NCBI GenBank assembly: GCA_033085395.1
Contig: JANQBS010000002.1
Coordinates: forward strand, 248,001-312,000
DNA: 64,000 nucleotides
DNA from: Xanthoparmelia taractica
Taxonomy: Eukaryota; Ascomycota; Lecanoromycetes; Lecanorales; Parmeliaceae
Direction: 5' to 3'
The translations under genes were made by a program, and so were the position numbers. Of the stretch, positions 47,010 to 57,784 are shown one piece after another (the stretch's first letter is position 1; each line of letters begins with the position of its first letter). The notes beneath the pieces were generated by a model that saw only the letters and a program-made list of their open reading frames with translations, was not told the origin of the DNA and did no database searches.

Positions 47010-47889
47010 ATGAACTCTGCATCCCAAGCACCAGGTCCTGGAGGCTTCCTCCAGCCAACGTTACCCTCGCCTCCGCCCTCGTCCATCAACTCTCCACCAG
47101 CGGGCAACACGGTCTTGCCTCGACCTCGATCTAGCCCGCTGAGGCCCGGAAGTGCTAAGGAAAGTAGCTTCATTGACTACGTCGACAGACAGCTGCTTGG
47201 AATATCTCGACGGTACGAGAAAAGGTTCAATGCTGATTTCGAAGATGAGGCTACGTCTGGGATTCAGGGAAGAGGTTATGAAAGTTACGGAGAGCTGGCG
47301 AGAGATTTAGAAGGGGTGATTGATGTGGTTTGGATATCTGGTACACGTACGGAAGGCCATTGGACCCAGATTTACCATTGACCAAGGACTAAACCTCTTT
47401 CCAGCTTCGCTCCAAACGCCATATCTCCTCACCATCGCATTGACGTCTTGCTCTTGTCTCTCACCCTTCCCGTTCTCACCACGGCCAACGTTCCACCTAC
47501 TTCACAAGCTTGACGTGGCCTTTTATTCCTTACTTCAAGGCACCAACGCTGAGACTGGCGAGACCTTACCAGGATTTGAAGGCGGTAGAGGAAAGCTGAG
47601 TACCACGGAGAAAGTTAGAATGAGGGGACTGGTTGAGAGAACAAGGGTAGCGGTGATAGAGGTTGCAGGGAAAGGAGGGAGTGTGACTGATAGTGGAGCC
47701 GTATCACGATCTGATATGGAAACGGAAGATGATTCTACGACTGATCATGACGAAGACGATGGAATGGAAGGAATGCCGCTGGGTGGGAACCATGGAAGAT
47801 GGGAGATGGAGGTTGCAAGGGTTTATGAGAAGACGATTGTGGAGCTGGGATTGTCGTTGGATGCTTCTGGAATGGGAGGGTTTGGTTGA
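47010..47889 (+). CDS. Conserved fungal protein of unknown function
   Basis: Exons 47010-47346 and 47405-47889 with a 58-nt intron give 273 residues; the junction reads ISGTPSLQTPYLLTIALTS. The first ~50 residues are Pro/Ser-rich. A helical part follows (SSFIDYVDRQLLGISRRYEKRF, GYESYGELARDLEGVIDVVWIS), then LLHKLDVAFYSLLQG with GETLPGF, a helix KVRMRGLVERTRVAVIEV, an acidic linker (DMETEDDSTTDHDEDDG), and a last helix WEMEVARVYEKTIVELG. I recognise it as a type conserved among filamentous ascomycetes but know no function. No signal peptide or membrane segment is present. Confidence 0.75.
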
Positions 47890-48243
47890 GTTGATGTCGG
47901 CTCAATTGCATAGAAGTGGGTGTATGTCAGGAAAGCTTAGAGCAGAATGTTGCTTGGATTCACGACTGCTCTCCATGTTTTCAGTCCAACACTTGGTGGT
48001 ATGTTCCCATTTCCTGAACTTGAACGAAAAAGTCTTTTCGACTTGCGAATGGAGTGCAAAATGTCATTACCTCCTTCCAATATTGTGGTAAACAAAGTCG
48101 CCATTACAAATTCGCAAGCGAACCTCAACTCAGAATTCCCCATGTCTACAAAGACACTCGATCACACACTCATCAACAAAATCAACGCGGTCCTCTTCTT
48201 CCCGTGACTGTTTGCTTTTACTTTACATCAATGCCCTGGCATT
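47890..48243. other. Intergenic stretch, no gene seen
   Basis: A 350-bp spacer between two plus-strand genes; no feature recognised. Confidence 0.4.
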
Positions 48244-50138
48244 ATGCCGACGTTCTACGCACAGAAGACGACAGTCCAATTATCTGTTGCTGATCTTGGG
48301 CGAGCAACGACCCCAAATCCACGTACACAACAAAGTCTCGCCGCCAGCGAGTCCATCCGAAATGTTGCTCAGGAATTTGCTAGAGGTTCGAAGGATGGTA
48401 CCCTGACAGAGACGCCCTTGTACACTGAGGATGGAAGTCATGTACGATTTCTCGGAAAGCATGGGAATATGCCATTTTTCATGGTCCATGCCGGAAGAAA
48501 CTTCTTCGATCTGGCTACGAAGGAGAAGAGGAATAGGAGGCCGGCTAGGATGCCGTTGGCCGGTAAAGTTGAAGGGCGGTCTACCTCCACCGCTGCTGGT
48601 TTGGATGAAGAGGTAATTGGCATTGGGATGAGTAAAGATGGTAAGACGCCTCAATTATGTTAGTATCTCACGTACCGGCTTATGACTTTGGCAATGCTTC
48701 ACCAGCTACTATCGAGCCGAACCCGAAGTACAAACCACCATTAGTCCCCCATGCTCTCTGTCTCACCGTCTTCCTCTCAAACTCGTCTTTCGTCCGTACC
48801 AAGGATATGGTGACTACGAGAACAGAAATCAACGATGTCAAGATCGATGTCTACTTCAATGGCGCGCTCTGCGGCTCTCATTACGTCCCACGGCGCTACT
48901 CTGGCGAAGCTTATACCATGACTGAGCACATTGTGCGTTTCACTGGCCGCCGGATTGGTCGTTTGATCGAGAAACCCTGGGTTATTGTTCCTTCAGGTCA
49001 GAACCCAGACGGAGGTCTCAGAGAACCCCGACGGGGTAAAGTGGCCTATATTGGCGCACAACAGCGATGGAATGACATTTCAGACGCCCTCTTGGCTGAA
49101 GCTGATAAGATTGGGCAAGAGGATAGGGGCAAACGCCCAGTCATTGGTGAGTATCTAGAGAGCGTTGCAGAGCTGTCTATGCCAAAGGAAGTTGAGGATA
49201 TGCAAAGAGCTGGCGGTCCCAAATTTGGCCTTCTTGACGTCGTAGTCATCTGGGGCAAGGGGAACAAATATGGTCCTGATGCTCCATACATCATCGAACC
49301 GACTCCAATTAGGATCGAGGGATCTACAAGCATTGATCTGGACGGATCTATGGATCATCCATTGGTCCAAAGTATCACAAAGACGTCAGACAATACATAT
49401 ACAGTGCCACAGTCACGTTCAGAAGCACTCGCAAACGCCATATCAATAGATGATTATTGGGACTCCCATTCACTTCCTGTCGCACCGTCTCCAGCTCCAT
49501 TTTCCACTAACACAACCAATCCAACGGCTTTGTCACCACCAGACAAGCGCTCCTTGCCAGATTTTCCTTTTGAAACCCCGATTAAGAGGTCTCGCGGCTA
49601 TTATTATGATATCCTCACCACCAAACAAACGCTCTCCGAGGAGATGGATTCGATAGCGACAGCCGCTATTGGCCCGAAAGCCGGCTACAATTCCACCTTT
49701 TCGACCAACCCACGAACTACACGGGCTAGCTATGCATCAACAGCATATAGCTCACCACTCAGCTCTGCCCCAACGACGAGGGATCATACCCCTGCGCGGA
49801 CGAAGATTGTGAAATTCAAGTTGCCATCCCCAAACAACCCTACTACGCATCCCGGCACGATTGATACGCCCCGTATGCAAGATGCTGTGGTGGACAGCGA
49901 GCTTCTGACACCGGTCAAGGAACGAATCCCCGCTACTGGTTCGAAAAGAAAAGAACAGGCACCGACGCAGCTGAATGCTGATGCGCTTGATCGTGGGTTC
50001 TCGACGCCGGCGCTGAGTGTAGACTGCAGTACTACGTATGCATCGAGCGGTATTTTAAGAAATGTGGGGGCGGCGAGGGGAGGGGTGTTCAGAGAAGGTG
50101 GGGTTGTTATGGGGGCACGGTTCGTTGTTGGTGGTTGA
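48244..50138 (+). CDS. Conserved hypothetical protein
   Basis: Exons 48244-48640 and 48706-50138 joined by a 65-nt GTAAGA...CAG intron give 609 residues. Splicing gives MSKDATIEPNPKYKPP. The N-terminal ~320 residues look folded (YTEDGSHVRFLGKHGNMPFF; HALCLTVFLSNSSFVRTKDM; VYFNGALCGSHYVPRRYSGE; RFTGRRIGRLIEKPWVIVPS). The C-terminal ~290 residues are disordered and Ser/Thr/Pro-rich with short basic clusters (ETPIKRSRG, TKIVKFKLPSP). No known catalytic motif, signal peptide or membrane segment is visible. I do not recognise the family. Confidence 0.72.
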
Positions 50139-50337
50139 TGCTACTGTACTTGTTGGGAATGATACCATCAAAAGCACTTGTTGTTATGATTGCTAAGCCA
50201 ATGTCCTATATTAAGCTGATGGGCTGTATGTCGGCTATATTGCAGGATACGTGAAATGAAGCGATGTGGTTGGTCTATGATCAAGCAGATTCTTCCTTGC
50301 ACTTCTTCCAAATATCCCTCATTTTGCTTCCTTCATT

Positions 50338-52218
50338 TCATGCCTTATCTGGATCATTGATACCACCATTCGTGATCACGTAGGTTGCTTCACGCTCGGG
50401 ACAGTCTGCATGACGAGTCAGAACCTGTCAGGGTGGTCTGCTTCACTGTGCACGGGGGCGATGACTGACCAGGCGAGTCTTGAATCTTTGCCACCCTCTC
50501 CTCACCTCTCCCTTTCCTGAGCAAGACCCTCGTGGTCGAAGCATGCGCTAGGATATGTCCACCGACGGGCTTGCGGCCATCGGCACCAGTAAAGAGGGCG
50601 CTGGCGCCGGGGTCCGATTGGACTTGGTTTGTCTGCCACGGTCTCATCAGCTTTCAGCCCGAGTCTTCTCTGATCCCCCTCGCATGCTGGGAAGGGTGTA
50701 TAGACAGTACCATCAGGACGCAAACGTTGAATTCCTCAGCCATGTGCGTCAGCTTTGACAGGAACTGGTTCAGTTTCTGCTGTCTGTCCGCCAGCTCGCC
50801 ACGGCCGCAGTAGTCGACGCGAAAGCAGGCCATGATGCTATCGATTATCAGGAGGCGGTATTCGTTGCTGGCGAAGGAGGAGGATAGCGTGTTCAGGAGC
50901 TCGAGTTGGTGCTGTCGTCATGGAGAAAGGTTAGCAAGGTGCTGGAGAGGAGTAAAGGGGGGAGGTGTGGGGGAGGGCTTGGTGGTGTTTGGGAAGGGAA
51001 TGTTGTTTGGGCGTACCTCGCTGTTGAGTGCGCGGGCATAGGCGATGTTTTCTTGTGCTACATCGGGATCCACTGGGTGACTTTTAGTAGGGTGTTTAGG
51101 ATGCAGAGCGGGAGAGGTGTACTTCCGAACCGCTCGGCGATTTGTGCTATCCTGTGACAATTAGCAGGCTACGGCGAGTAAGTGAAAGGAAGAGTCGAAT
51201 ACCTCTCGGGTCTGAAGGTCCCTTCAGTGTCTGGGTGATTGTACGAGCATCAGCTAGGTACTATGAGGGCTTGGCTGTATTGTAGGTTGTACCGATATAT
51301 GCGACCTTTCCATTCGCACCTCCCATGTCCGACGGTAGCTGAAGCTGCTTAGCTCATGTAGACGTTGCTCGAGCCGACATTTTTCAAGGCACCTGAGCAA
51401 CAACAGACATGGTGTGCGAAAGCTGAGTCTTTCCGCATCCTTTCGTCCTTTCAGACCGAGAATCGCCCACGCATCATGCATATGACTCACTGAACTCGCC
51501 GTAGACCTAGATAAGAGTAAGTAAAGGGCAGTTGCCAATGGTGATGGCCCCGAAGGTGCAGCCATACCTCACTAATGCTCATACTCTGGAATCCACTGGC
51601 ACAGCTTTAGCCGCTGGGAGATCAATGCCTGGCTCTGGCAGACTCGCCCTCCGAGAATTGTATCCAACTGTTTGCTTCCGGTCGAGATCTTGCATACTCT
51701 CTTCCTAGTATGACTGAGCTCAACGGCCGTGATAAAGCCGGTTGCTGAAGGCTGGTTTCGAGACGTATGGTTAGCATGTTCCGGGCCACGACGCCTCGGT
51801 ATGACCGAGTTCGCTCGAAAATAGAGGCCTCACCTGCAGCTTCGCAATAGCCTCCTTGATCTTCTCTACCTTCACCTCGCTGAAGCCTTTGACCCTGAGA
51901 AGCGTTTTGCGTGTGGCAGCGTGGACGGACTGTCTAGTGTCAGCGAACTGGGTCCGAAGATGAGGAGCATCGAAAATGCCAACAGCAACAGTGTAGTAAC
52001 CGTTGGTCTTGAGCTTTGTGATATCTGCTGCTCCGACACCTGTCGTTGATGAGCACTAGATTGCTGTTGGCTCACTGAGGGCGAGGCACACCATGAGCTT
52101 GGATGCCATCAATATCAACGATGAAGTCCTGAGAAATTGTGGTCAGTGTGATCTTGTGATAGCATGAGAGCGGCCAAACCTCCTCATCAAAATCGTCTCC
52201 AGCCGTGGAAGCAGTCAT
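50338..52218 (-). CDS. DMC1: Meiotic recombinase Dmc1 (RecA/Rad51 family)
   Basis: About fifteen small exons on the minus strand rebuild a Dmc1. The N-terminus MTASTAGDDFDEE-DFIVDIDGIQAHG leads into a helix-hairpin-helix (VGAADITKLKTNGYYTVA-SVHAATRKTLL, GFSEVKVEKIKEA). A linker PSATGFITAVELSHTRKRV follows. Walker A is assembled over two introns as EFRCGKTQLSHTM, Walker B is YRLLIIDSIMACFR, and loop L2 surrounds TNQVQSDPGASALF. The end NGGINDPDKA is typical. Dmc1 forms filaments on resected DNA and pairs homologous chromosomes in meiosis, so the species probably retains a sexual cycle. The FITAVEL linker and the DFIVDIDGIQ start favour Dmc1 over Rad51. One intron (51596-51647) has a GC donor. 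No lesion was found. Confidence 0.93.
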
Positions 52219-52924
52219 CGCAATGGGTCACGTTGGAGGGTCTATCTCGAGCACGCAGAAAGTTGACAATGAATGGTGATGCAATTGGACTGGATTGAAT
52301 AGCACAGACTTGATTTGAGGAAGAGTTTGGAGGTGACATGGTTTGTCGCGCTGTGGAGACATAGCTCAGAGTCTTGGCAAGCTGTCCACTTTCAAGCGCC
52401 GTCAAGCCAGAGCAAAGACCAAAAGGAATGCATCACTGTCATCAAGAAGAGAGGTTGCATTTTGGCGTTGGAAAGAAAGATTGTGCTTAACCAACATTGG
52501 CTCTTGAGGTCTTATTCTGGGATTTAGGGAATCATGCTGGAGCCAAGCACCGACCCGACTCGATGGAACAACGACCTCCTCCATCATCATCAACGATCCC
52601 ATGTCCTGGCCTTCACCCTTTACCCTGGCCGCGCTCGTTCCTGCGCTTACCATTCTTCTTCCACCGCTTCTCCAGGTCCATCCTTCTCTTCTCCGCGACG
52701 CACCAGCAGAAGCAAGACGATTAGAGTACATGGGATGACGCCGTTCGTTACGTCTTTAGATATGCCGGGATGCAGAACACGGTTGAATGGAATTTCGCTT
52801 TTTGGAGGTTCGTTAACATTACGTGCGAGTAAAGATAAAAAAAATAGTTCGCAAGGACTTGTGAATGAGCGTAAGATCATAATACAGAAAGGAGATTTGA
52901 TCGTTGGTCGTTCATCGTTTGTGC
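52219..52924. other. 0.7-kb stretch between DMC1 and GIS2, no gene seen
   Basis: The stretch should contain the DMC1 promoter and the GIS2 3' UTR. Frames on both strands are unrecognised and overlap each other. Confidence 0.4.
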
Positions 52925-53944
52925 TTAGGCAACGGCTGTGGTGGGCGCTGGCTGCACTTGATCGACAGCGCCGTCGATAGGGATCTGCCCGTTCGTTTCG
53001 GTCGCTGTGCAGTCCCGAGAGATATGCCCTGCTTGACCGCACTTGTAGCATACCTTGCCTGCAGAGTTCAGGGGCCCGCCGTTGGGAGCTGTGCAGTCGC
53101 GAGATATGTGGCCCTGCATGCATTAGACTTGCAACCCTCAAATTATCTTCCGAGGTCGACTTACCAGCTTGCCGCATGCATAGCATTTCATGGCTTGCGC
53201 CTGGCAGTCACGAGCATAGTGGTTCGGTCCCCCACACTTGTAGCATGTTGCAGGGCGAGGACCACCAGCTCCTCCCGCAAAGCCCCCGCGAAAACCGCCG
53301 GCGAATCCTCCGCGAAGAGGGACAGCTCCCCGACCTCCACCGAATGCAGGTCCGGGTTGAAAGCCTGCATTTGGGCAAGATCGCTGTCGGTTACCGTCAG
53401 CGAGAATGTCGGAATACGAGATGCAGGAGCAGGTACCGCTAGATGACCCGGTTGGCCACAAGAATAGCAGCGTCCACCTCCCGTACCGGCGCCACTGATT
53501 CGTAGAGTCGGGCAGTCTGCTTGGACGTGCCCGAGGCCTTGGCAATGGTAGCATTGCTTGCCTTTGCGAGGGTCAGCGTAACCATCCTGGGTAACCTCTG
53601 CGTAGATACCAACTTACCGTCAGTTGTACGAGGATGTGGGCATCCATTTGATTCATGTCCTGTTACGGGTATTAGGTACGGTTGGATTATCTGAAAGCAT
53701 AAGGCTACTTCGAAGAGCGGTCGATGCATACCAGGCTGTTTGCCTGTATTGAAGGTTAACGCACCCGGTGGGAGGATTTAAGCAACGGAGACGCTTACAG
53801 TTGTAGCATAGGCGTTCTGATGACGAGCATACTTCTGCATGATATCAACTTGCAGACCTTCTTCGCCTGAGAGGTATGTTCCTGACCAGCGTAATGCCCA
53901 ACATTCCCGCATTTGTAGCAAGCTCGGCGCGACAAAGAAGACAT
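52925..53944 (-). CDS. GIS2: CCHC zinc-knuckle nucleic-acid-binding protein (Gis2/CNBP)
   Basis: Seven exons (53944-53887, 53834-53799, 53743-53732, 53659-53618, 53561-53437, 53383-53165, 53113-52925) give 226 residues. They encode seven CX2CX4HX4C zinc knuckles: CYKCGNVGHYAEVC, CYNCKQPGHESNGC, CYHCQGLGHVQADC, CYSCGQPGHLARSC, CYKCGGPNHYARDC, CYACGKLGHISRDC and CYKCGQAGHISRDC. A glycine/arginine-rich linker (RGGFAGGFRGGFAGGAGG) separates knuckles four and five. Gis2/CNBP binds single-stranded RNA/DNA and polysomes and modulates translation. The third exon is only 12 nt and supplies part of the second knuckle; without it the knuckle is destroyed. Confidence 0.94.
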
Positions 53945-54716
53945 ATCCAATGATGACTCTTGCAACGCTGCAACACCTGTATCAGAAAGCTTGATACTGT
54001 ATTGGCGATTGCCATATTGCCATGGCGGTGGGTCCATGATGAAGGGAATGGTGGGTGGTAATTTGGATGGGTGGGGTTATGGAGTGTTGGCGAACGGGTG
54101 AATGCGTATGTAGATAGGAAGAGTGAAATTCGGTGGGTGGAAAAGGGTTGGTACCTCCTAGTCCAACCTGCAAATATGATCGCTTAGACCGTGCACGTCG
54201 TCAGCGTCCTAGTCTCCGATGTTCTCACTCTCTGCAGACTGCTGGCATTTGGTTGGTAGTACAGCTGTTTGAATGCATACCTGTGACCTGAAATCTCCTT
54301 CCCTCAACCACACAGCGCTTCCTTCCTCCCAAAGCACAGCTCGCTATGTACCTTCAGCCCTCCGATGCAACTTGACGGCCTAACAATGCGAAATTGAGGG
54401 AGAAGAGAGGTCGACAAAACTCTACACAAAGTCCAACCGCTCTCGGGTAAACTCGAATCTACGCTTGACTACATGCGGGATCGTGGGACACGGCGGAACT
54501 GTGGGGGTTGGAATGTTTGGACATTATTGACAAGCGGAGCATATTGTTTGAATTATTCTCGTCCTTATCGCTCCACAGAAGCTGTAGGTCTTTCCTCCCA
54601 GGTGTCATAAACAGTTTCGAGAGGATCCTCATTCCTTACAATATAGAGGTTTAATGCATTTCCATGCATATTCTTTCTCATCCTGTAGAAACATCGCTGT
54701 TGTGCATAATTCTCCT
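53945..54716. other. 0.77-kb upstream region of GIS2, no gene seen
   Basis: Holds the GIS2 promoter and 5' UTR and the 3' end of UAP1. The GIS2 frame stays open upstream to 54037 (MDPPPWQYGN), but that extension has no zinc-knuckle content and I regard it as leader. Confidence 0.4.
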
Positions 54717-56362
54717 TTACTCAGGGGGCTCCTTCTCAATGACAGCAGGAGCTTTGATTGTCCGGTCCTTCAAGAATTGAAGACCCTCACCGCCCTATAA
54801 TTGTCAATTTCTGTAGAATCATTGGACCGGGGCATTCGCATACATAGCTGATTAGAGGCGAGACTTCCACCCCAGCCTCATCGACTCCACTTTCGCTTAC
54901 AACCGTCCCACCAACTGCGTCGATCCACCTCTTGCCTTGGTCCAGTATGTCCTTCTTACTCGTATCTGGGTCGTCCTCTCCTGTTCCTTTGGCATTCTTG
55001 AGAGGCGAGAATTCGTCCTCTCGTTTGACCTCCATTGATGCAAACTTCTTGAGATCGAGCATTGGGAAAACGTCGAAGACAAACAGTTCCAGTTTGATTC
55101 CATTTGGCTTTTCTGGCTTGATTGTCTCCCCATTTTCTGTGTCAACGTAGGGTATCTTCTTTCTAGCGACATGATGGGGGAGCTTGTGCACCCATTCCTC
55201 GATAGTCTCCAGGAAGCTAAACGAGTAATAATGATTAACAATGTTTGCTGCTCGAAACTTGAGAAGCTCTGGTTGCTTCGGATCTTTGGCCTCAGCAGTG
55301 GCTGTGTCAATTTCGGAATACTCTACCACGTCTGGTTTCCCATTCTTCAGTAAGATCAGGCCGACAGATTCTTTCGCACTTCGTTTTCGGACTACTTTGG
55401 TGGCAATATCCACGTTCTTAGATGCAGAAAAGCCCAGAAATACAGGGTCAGCCACCTTCACCAGGCAGTTATCCACACAGTAGGCGTGGACATGTCGGAT
55501 TCCTCGTTTTCGCATATCGGTCCGAACATTGGAAGTCAAAAGGGCTTGGTAAATCCCACCGTTCCCGTCTGGAGCAACTGCTACCTACAAAACAAAATCA
55601 ATACTTGGCCCTTGATCCGACTATAACTGTATATACCTCGGACTTGCTCTCCAGTAGTATCTTCCCTTCGTTTGATATACAAGGAAGTATGCCCTGCTCA
55701 AAGATGATCACATCGTCCTTCCCCAGACCAAAATATGAATGCTCCTCGAAGAATCTTTCAGTTGGACCCCGAGTAGGTCCGCTGGTCATCACATACCAAG
55801 GTATGACAATGTTCTTCTTTCCACTCTTCTTCTCTGCCAGTTGCTGAACCTTCCAAATTCGCTCAGCTTGTATTTGGAACAGTGACTTCTCACTAGGTAA
55901 TCCAATGTTAAAACAACCTTTAGGCGCAGAACTACCCAACCGTGTGCCTTGCCCACCTGCCATCAGCACCACAGCAACCTGCCCTTCGGCAACCAGATCT
56001 AAGCCGGAATTGTACCATGACCCGATGTCCTCCGACTTTGAATCAAGCATTGAGGCAGTTGCTTCTTCTGGCAGAGGTTCGAGCTTTGTCTGCCCCTCGT
56101 TTCCAGTGCCCTGAGGCTTGAGTGCTTTCTGGATAATCTCGTTGATATAATTGGGATCGATAGAAGACAGACGCTCGAAGAGGCCCGCTTTTTCAGCAAC
56201 GTTAAGCTCATCGTAGAATGTCAGGACTTGCTCTTGGCCTGCTTTTTCATAACGTTCTCTTAGCTCACTGAGCTCTTTCTCTGTCGGCTCTTTCACCGGA
56301 ACACCTTCTTCTTTGGAGGAGAGATTGAGCTTTTCGAGGATCTTGTTCATGGTTGACGCCAT
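54717..56362 (-). CDS. UAP1: UDP-N-acetylglucosamine pyrophosphorylase
   Basis: Three exons (56362-55637, 55584-54844, 54794-54717; introns 52 and 49 nt) give 514 residues, close to the family norm of about 490-520. The enzyme joins UTP and GlcNAc-1-phosphate to UDP-GlcNAc, the precursor of chitin, GPI anchors and N-glycans, in the cytosol. The nucleotide-binding signature LMAGGQGTRLG with S-x-PKG lies at ~130. Further conserved pieces are PWYVMTSGPT, VAVAPDGNGGIYQAL (made across the first splice), GIRHVHAYCVDNCLVKVADP and FRAANIVNHYYSFSFL. All catalytic elements appear intact. Confidence 0.97.
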
Positions 56363-56849
56363 TTTCGCCTAGAAGCTGGATGACAGCTGTAGCTTGTATT
56401 TATTAGCTCTTTCAAGAAGTATTATTGGTACAGATGGAAGTAGGCAAATGGGGTTGAGTAAAACAAAAGAAAATTGGGGGGTTGTTTACAACCGCCCGCA
56501 TGCATGCCAAGACTTTGTGCCCTAAGGTACGTTTTAACCAAATGCAGTCAGGCAGAACAATGCAACCGAATACCAGAACGCGGAATGGTGAGCTTTCTGG
56601 TAAGCAGTGTGCTATGTCTGCAAGACCCTTTGGGTAGGGTAGTCTATAGTAGTTCTGTAGAAAAGTTACAGAATATTCTACAAAGCCGAAACACATGCCT
56701 ACCATGCAGAATCCTCCAATATCTGTACATAGTCCCCACTTCCCCAGTAATGCAACGTGTAGGCTCGAACTCCAGTGACGCATGCGCTCCGTGGCATCAT
56801 GATTCGTATACGGCCCATTCTTTCTCCAGTGCATCATTATTCATTGCTA
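56363..56849. other. Intergenic stretch, no gene seen
   Basis: About 490 bases between the UAP1 start and the 3' end of the RRM gene, both on the minus strand. No feature recognised. Confidence 0.4.
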
Positions 56850-57784
56850 CTACCGCCTCTTGCTACGGTCCTCATAATCATCATGTCCATAACCCCTACT
56901 TCTGTCTCTCCTTCGCCGAAACTCTCCAGAATGGACACGCTCTCGATACCGACCATGACTCCACGGACTTCGACTTCGTGAGTGTTTGCGGGGCCGGTCC
57001 CGCCGATCAGATTCCGTGTCTCGGTCGTTGCGTATGGCGTCCTTGTCAATGACCAAACCGTAGCCATTAGAACGCTTGCGGTCCTCGTCGACCTTGGGAT
57101 CTATAGCCCTAAAGTGTCGCTTCTTCTCGAGGCCCGCAATGCCACCAAAGCCTCCTCCATGTTGTGCTCGTTTGGAATTTGTAGCAGTTCGCCATTTGTC
57201 TGAAAGCCGTGATACCTATCAATTCCGTCAGTGACAGGCACTAGAGGAGGCTTGAAACCCGCATACACTCTGCGAAAAATCGACATGGATGCGGTGATCA
57301 TCTATTAACACTCCTTGCATCTTGAAGTACGCCTGCTCGCAGTCCTTCTGGTTCTCGAATTCAATAAATGCATATTGCAGGCTGTCTTTTGTGCGTTTGT
57401 CTCGAATGACTTCACAGGACACGATTGGTCCGAAGCGACTAAAGATCGTATCTAGATCCTCATCTATTGAGCAGAGTTCGTCAGCGATACATCCGTAGAG
57501 TCCAGCAGATCGATATTCTGACCTTCTGTGACAGGATTGAGCTTGCATACAAAGAGAACATTCTCTGGGGGTTTGACCTCAGCATAAGGTAGATCGCCCA
57601 CAATCTCCAATGTTAGAGCTTGTGCTCTGGCTTCCCTCTCGCGGCGTAGTTTTTCTCGCGCTTCCTCTGCTGCCTCTTCATCGACTTGCTCGACGATCTC
57701 GCTTTCTTCAGCTTTCTCACCACTTTTGAAGTCTTCTGCGCTTCCATCTTTCTGAACTTGCGGCTTTTCATCTAAGTCTGACAT
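56850..57784 (-). CDS. RRM protein equal to the C-terminal half of PPIL4 cyclophilins
   Basis: Exons 57784-57523, 57463-57267 and 57215-56850 (introns 59 and 51 nt) give 274 residues. Residues ~1-60 are acidic/helical. From ~60 the text ALTLEIVGDLPYAEVKPPEN, VLFVCKLNPVTEDEDL and FSRFGPIVSCEVIRD, then LQYAFIEFENQKDCEQAYFKM and LIDDRIHVDFSQS-type blocks, matches the region of PPIL4-type cyclophilins (fungal CYP6) after the isomerase, including the RNP1/RNP2 motifs of the RRM. The C-terminus is RS/RD-rich (RKHSRSRSPWSHGRYRER), like spliceosome-associated proteins. The peptidyl-prolyl isomerase domain that normally precedes the RRM is absent; the frame begins with its own ATG and nothing similar lies upstream within the window. 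Confidence 0.82.
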
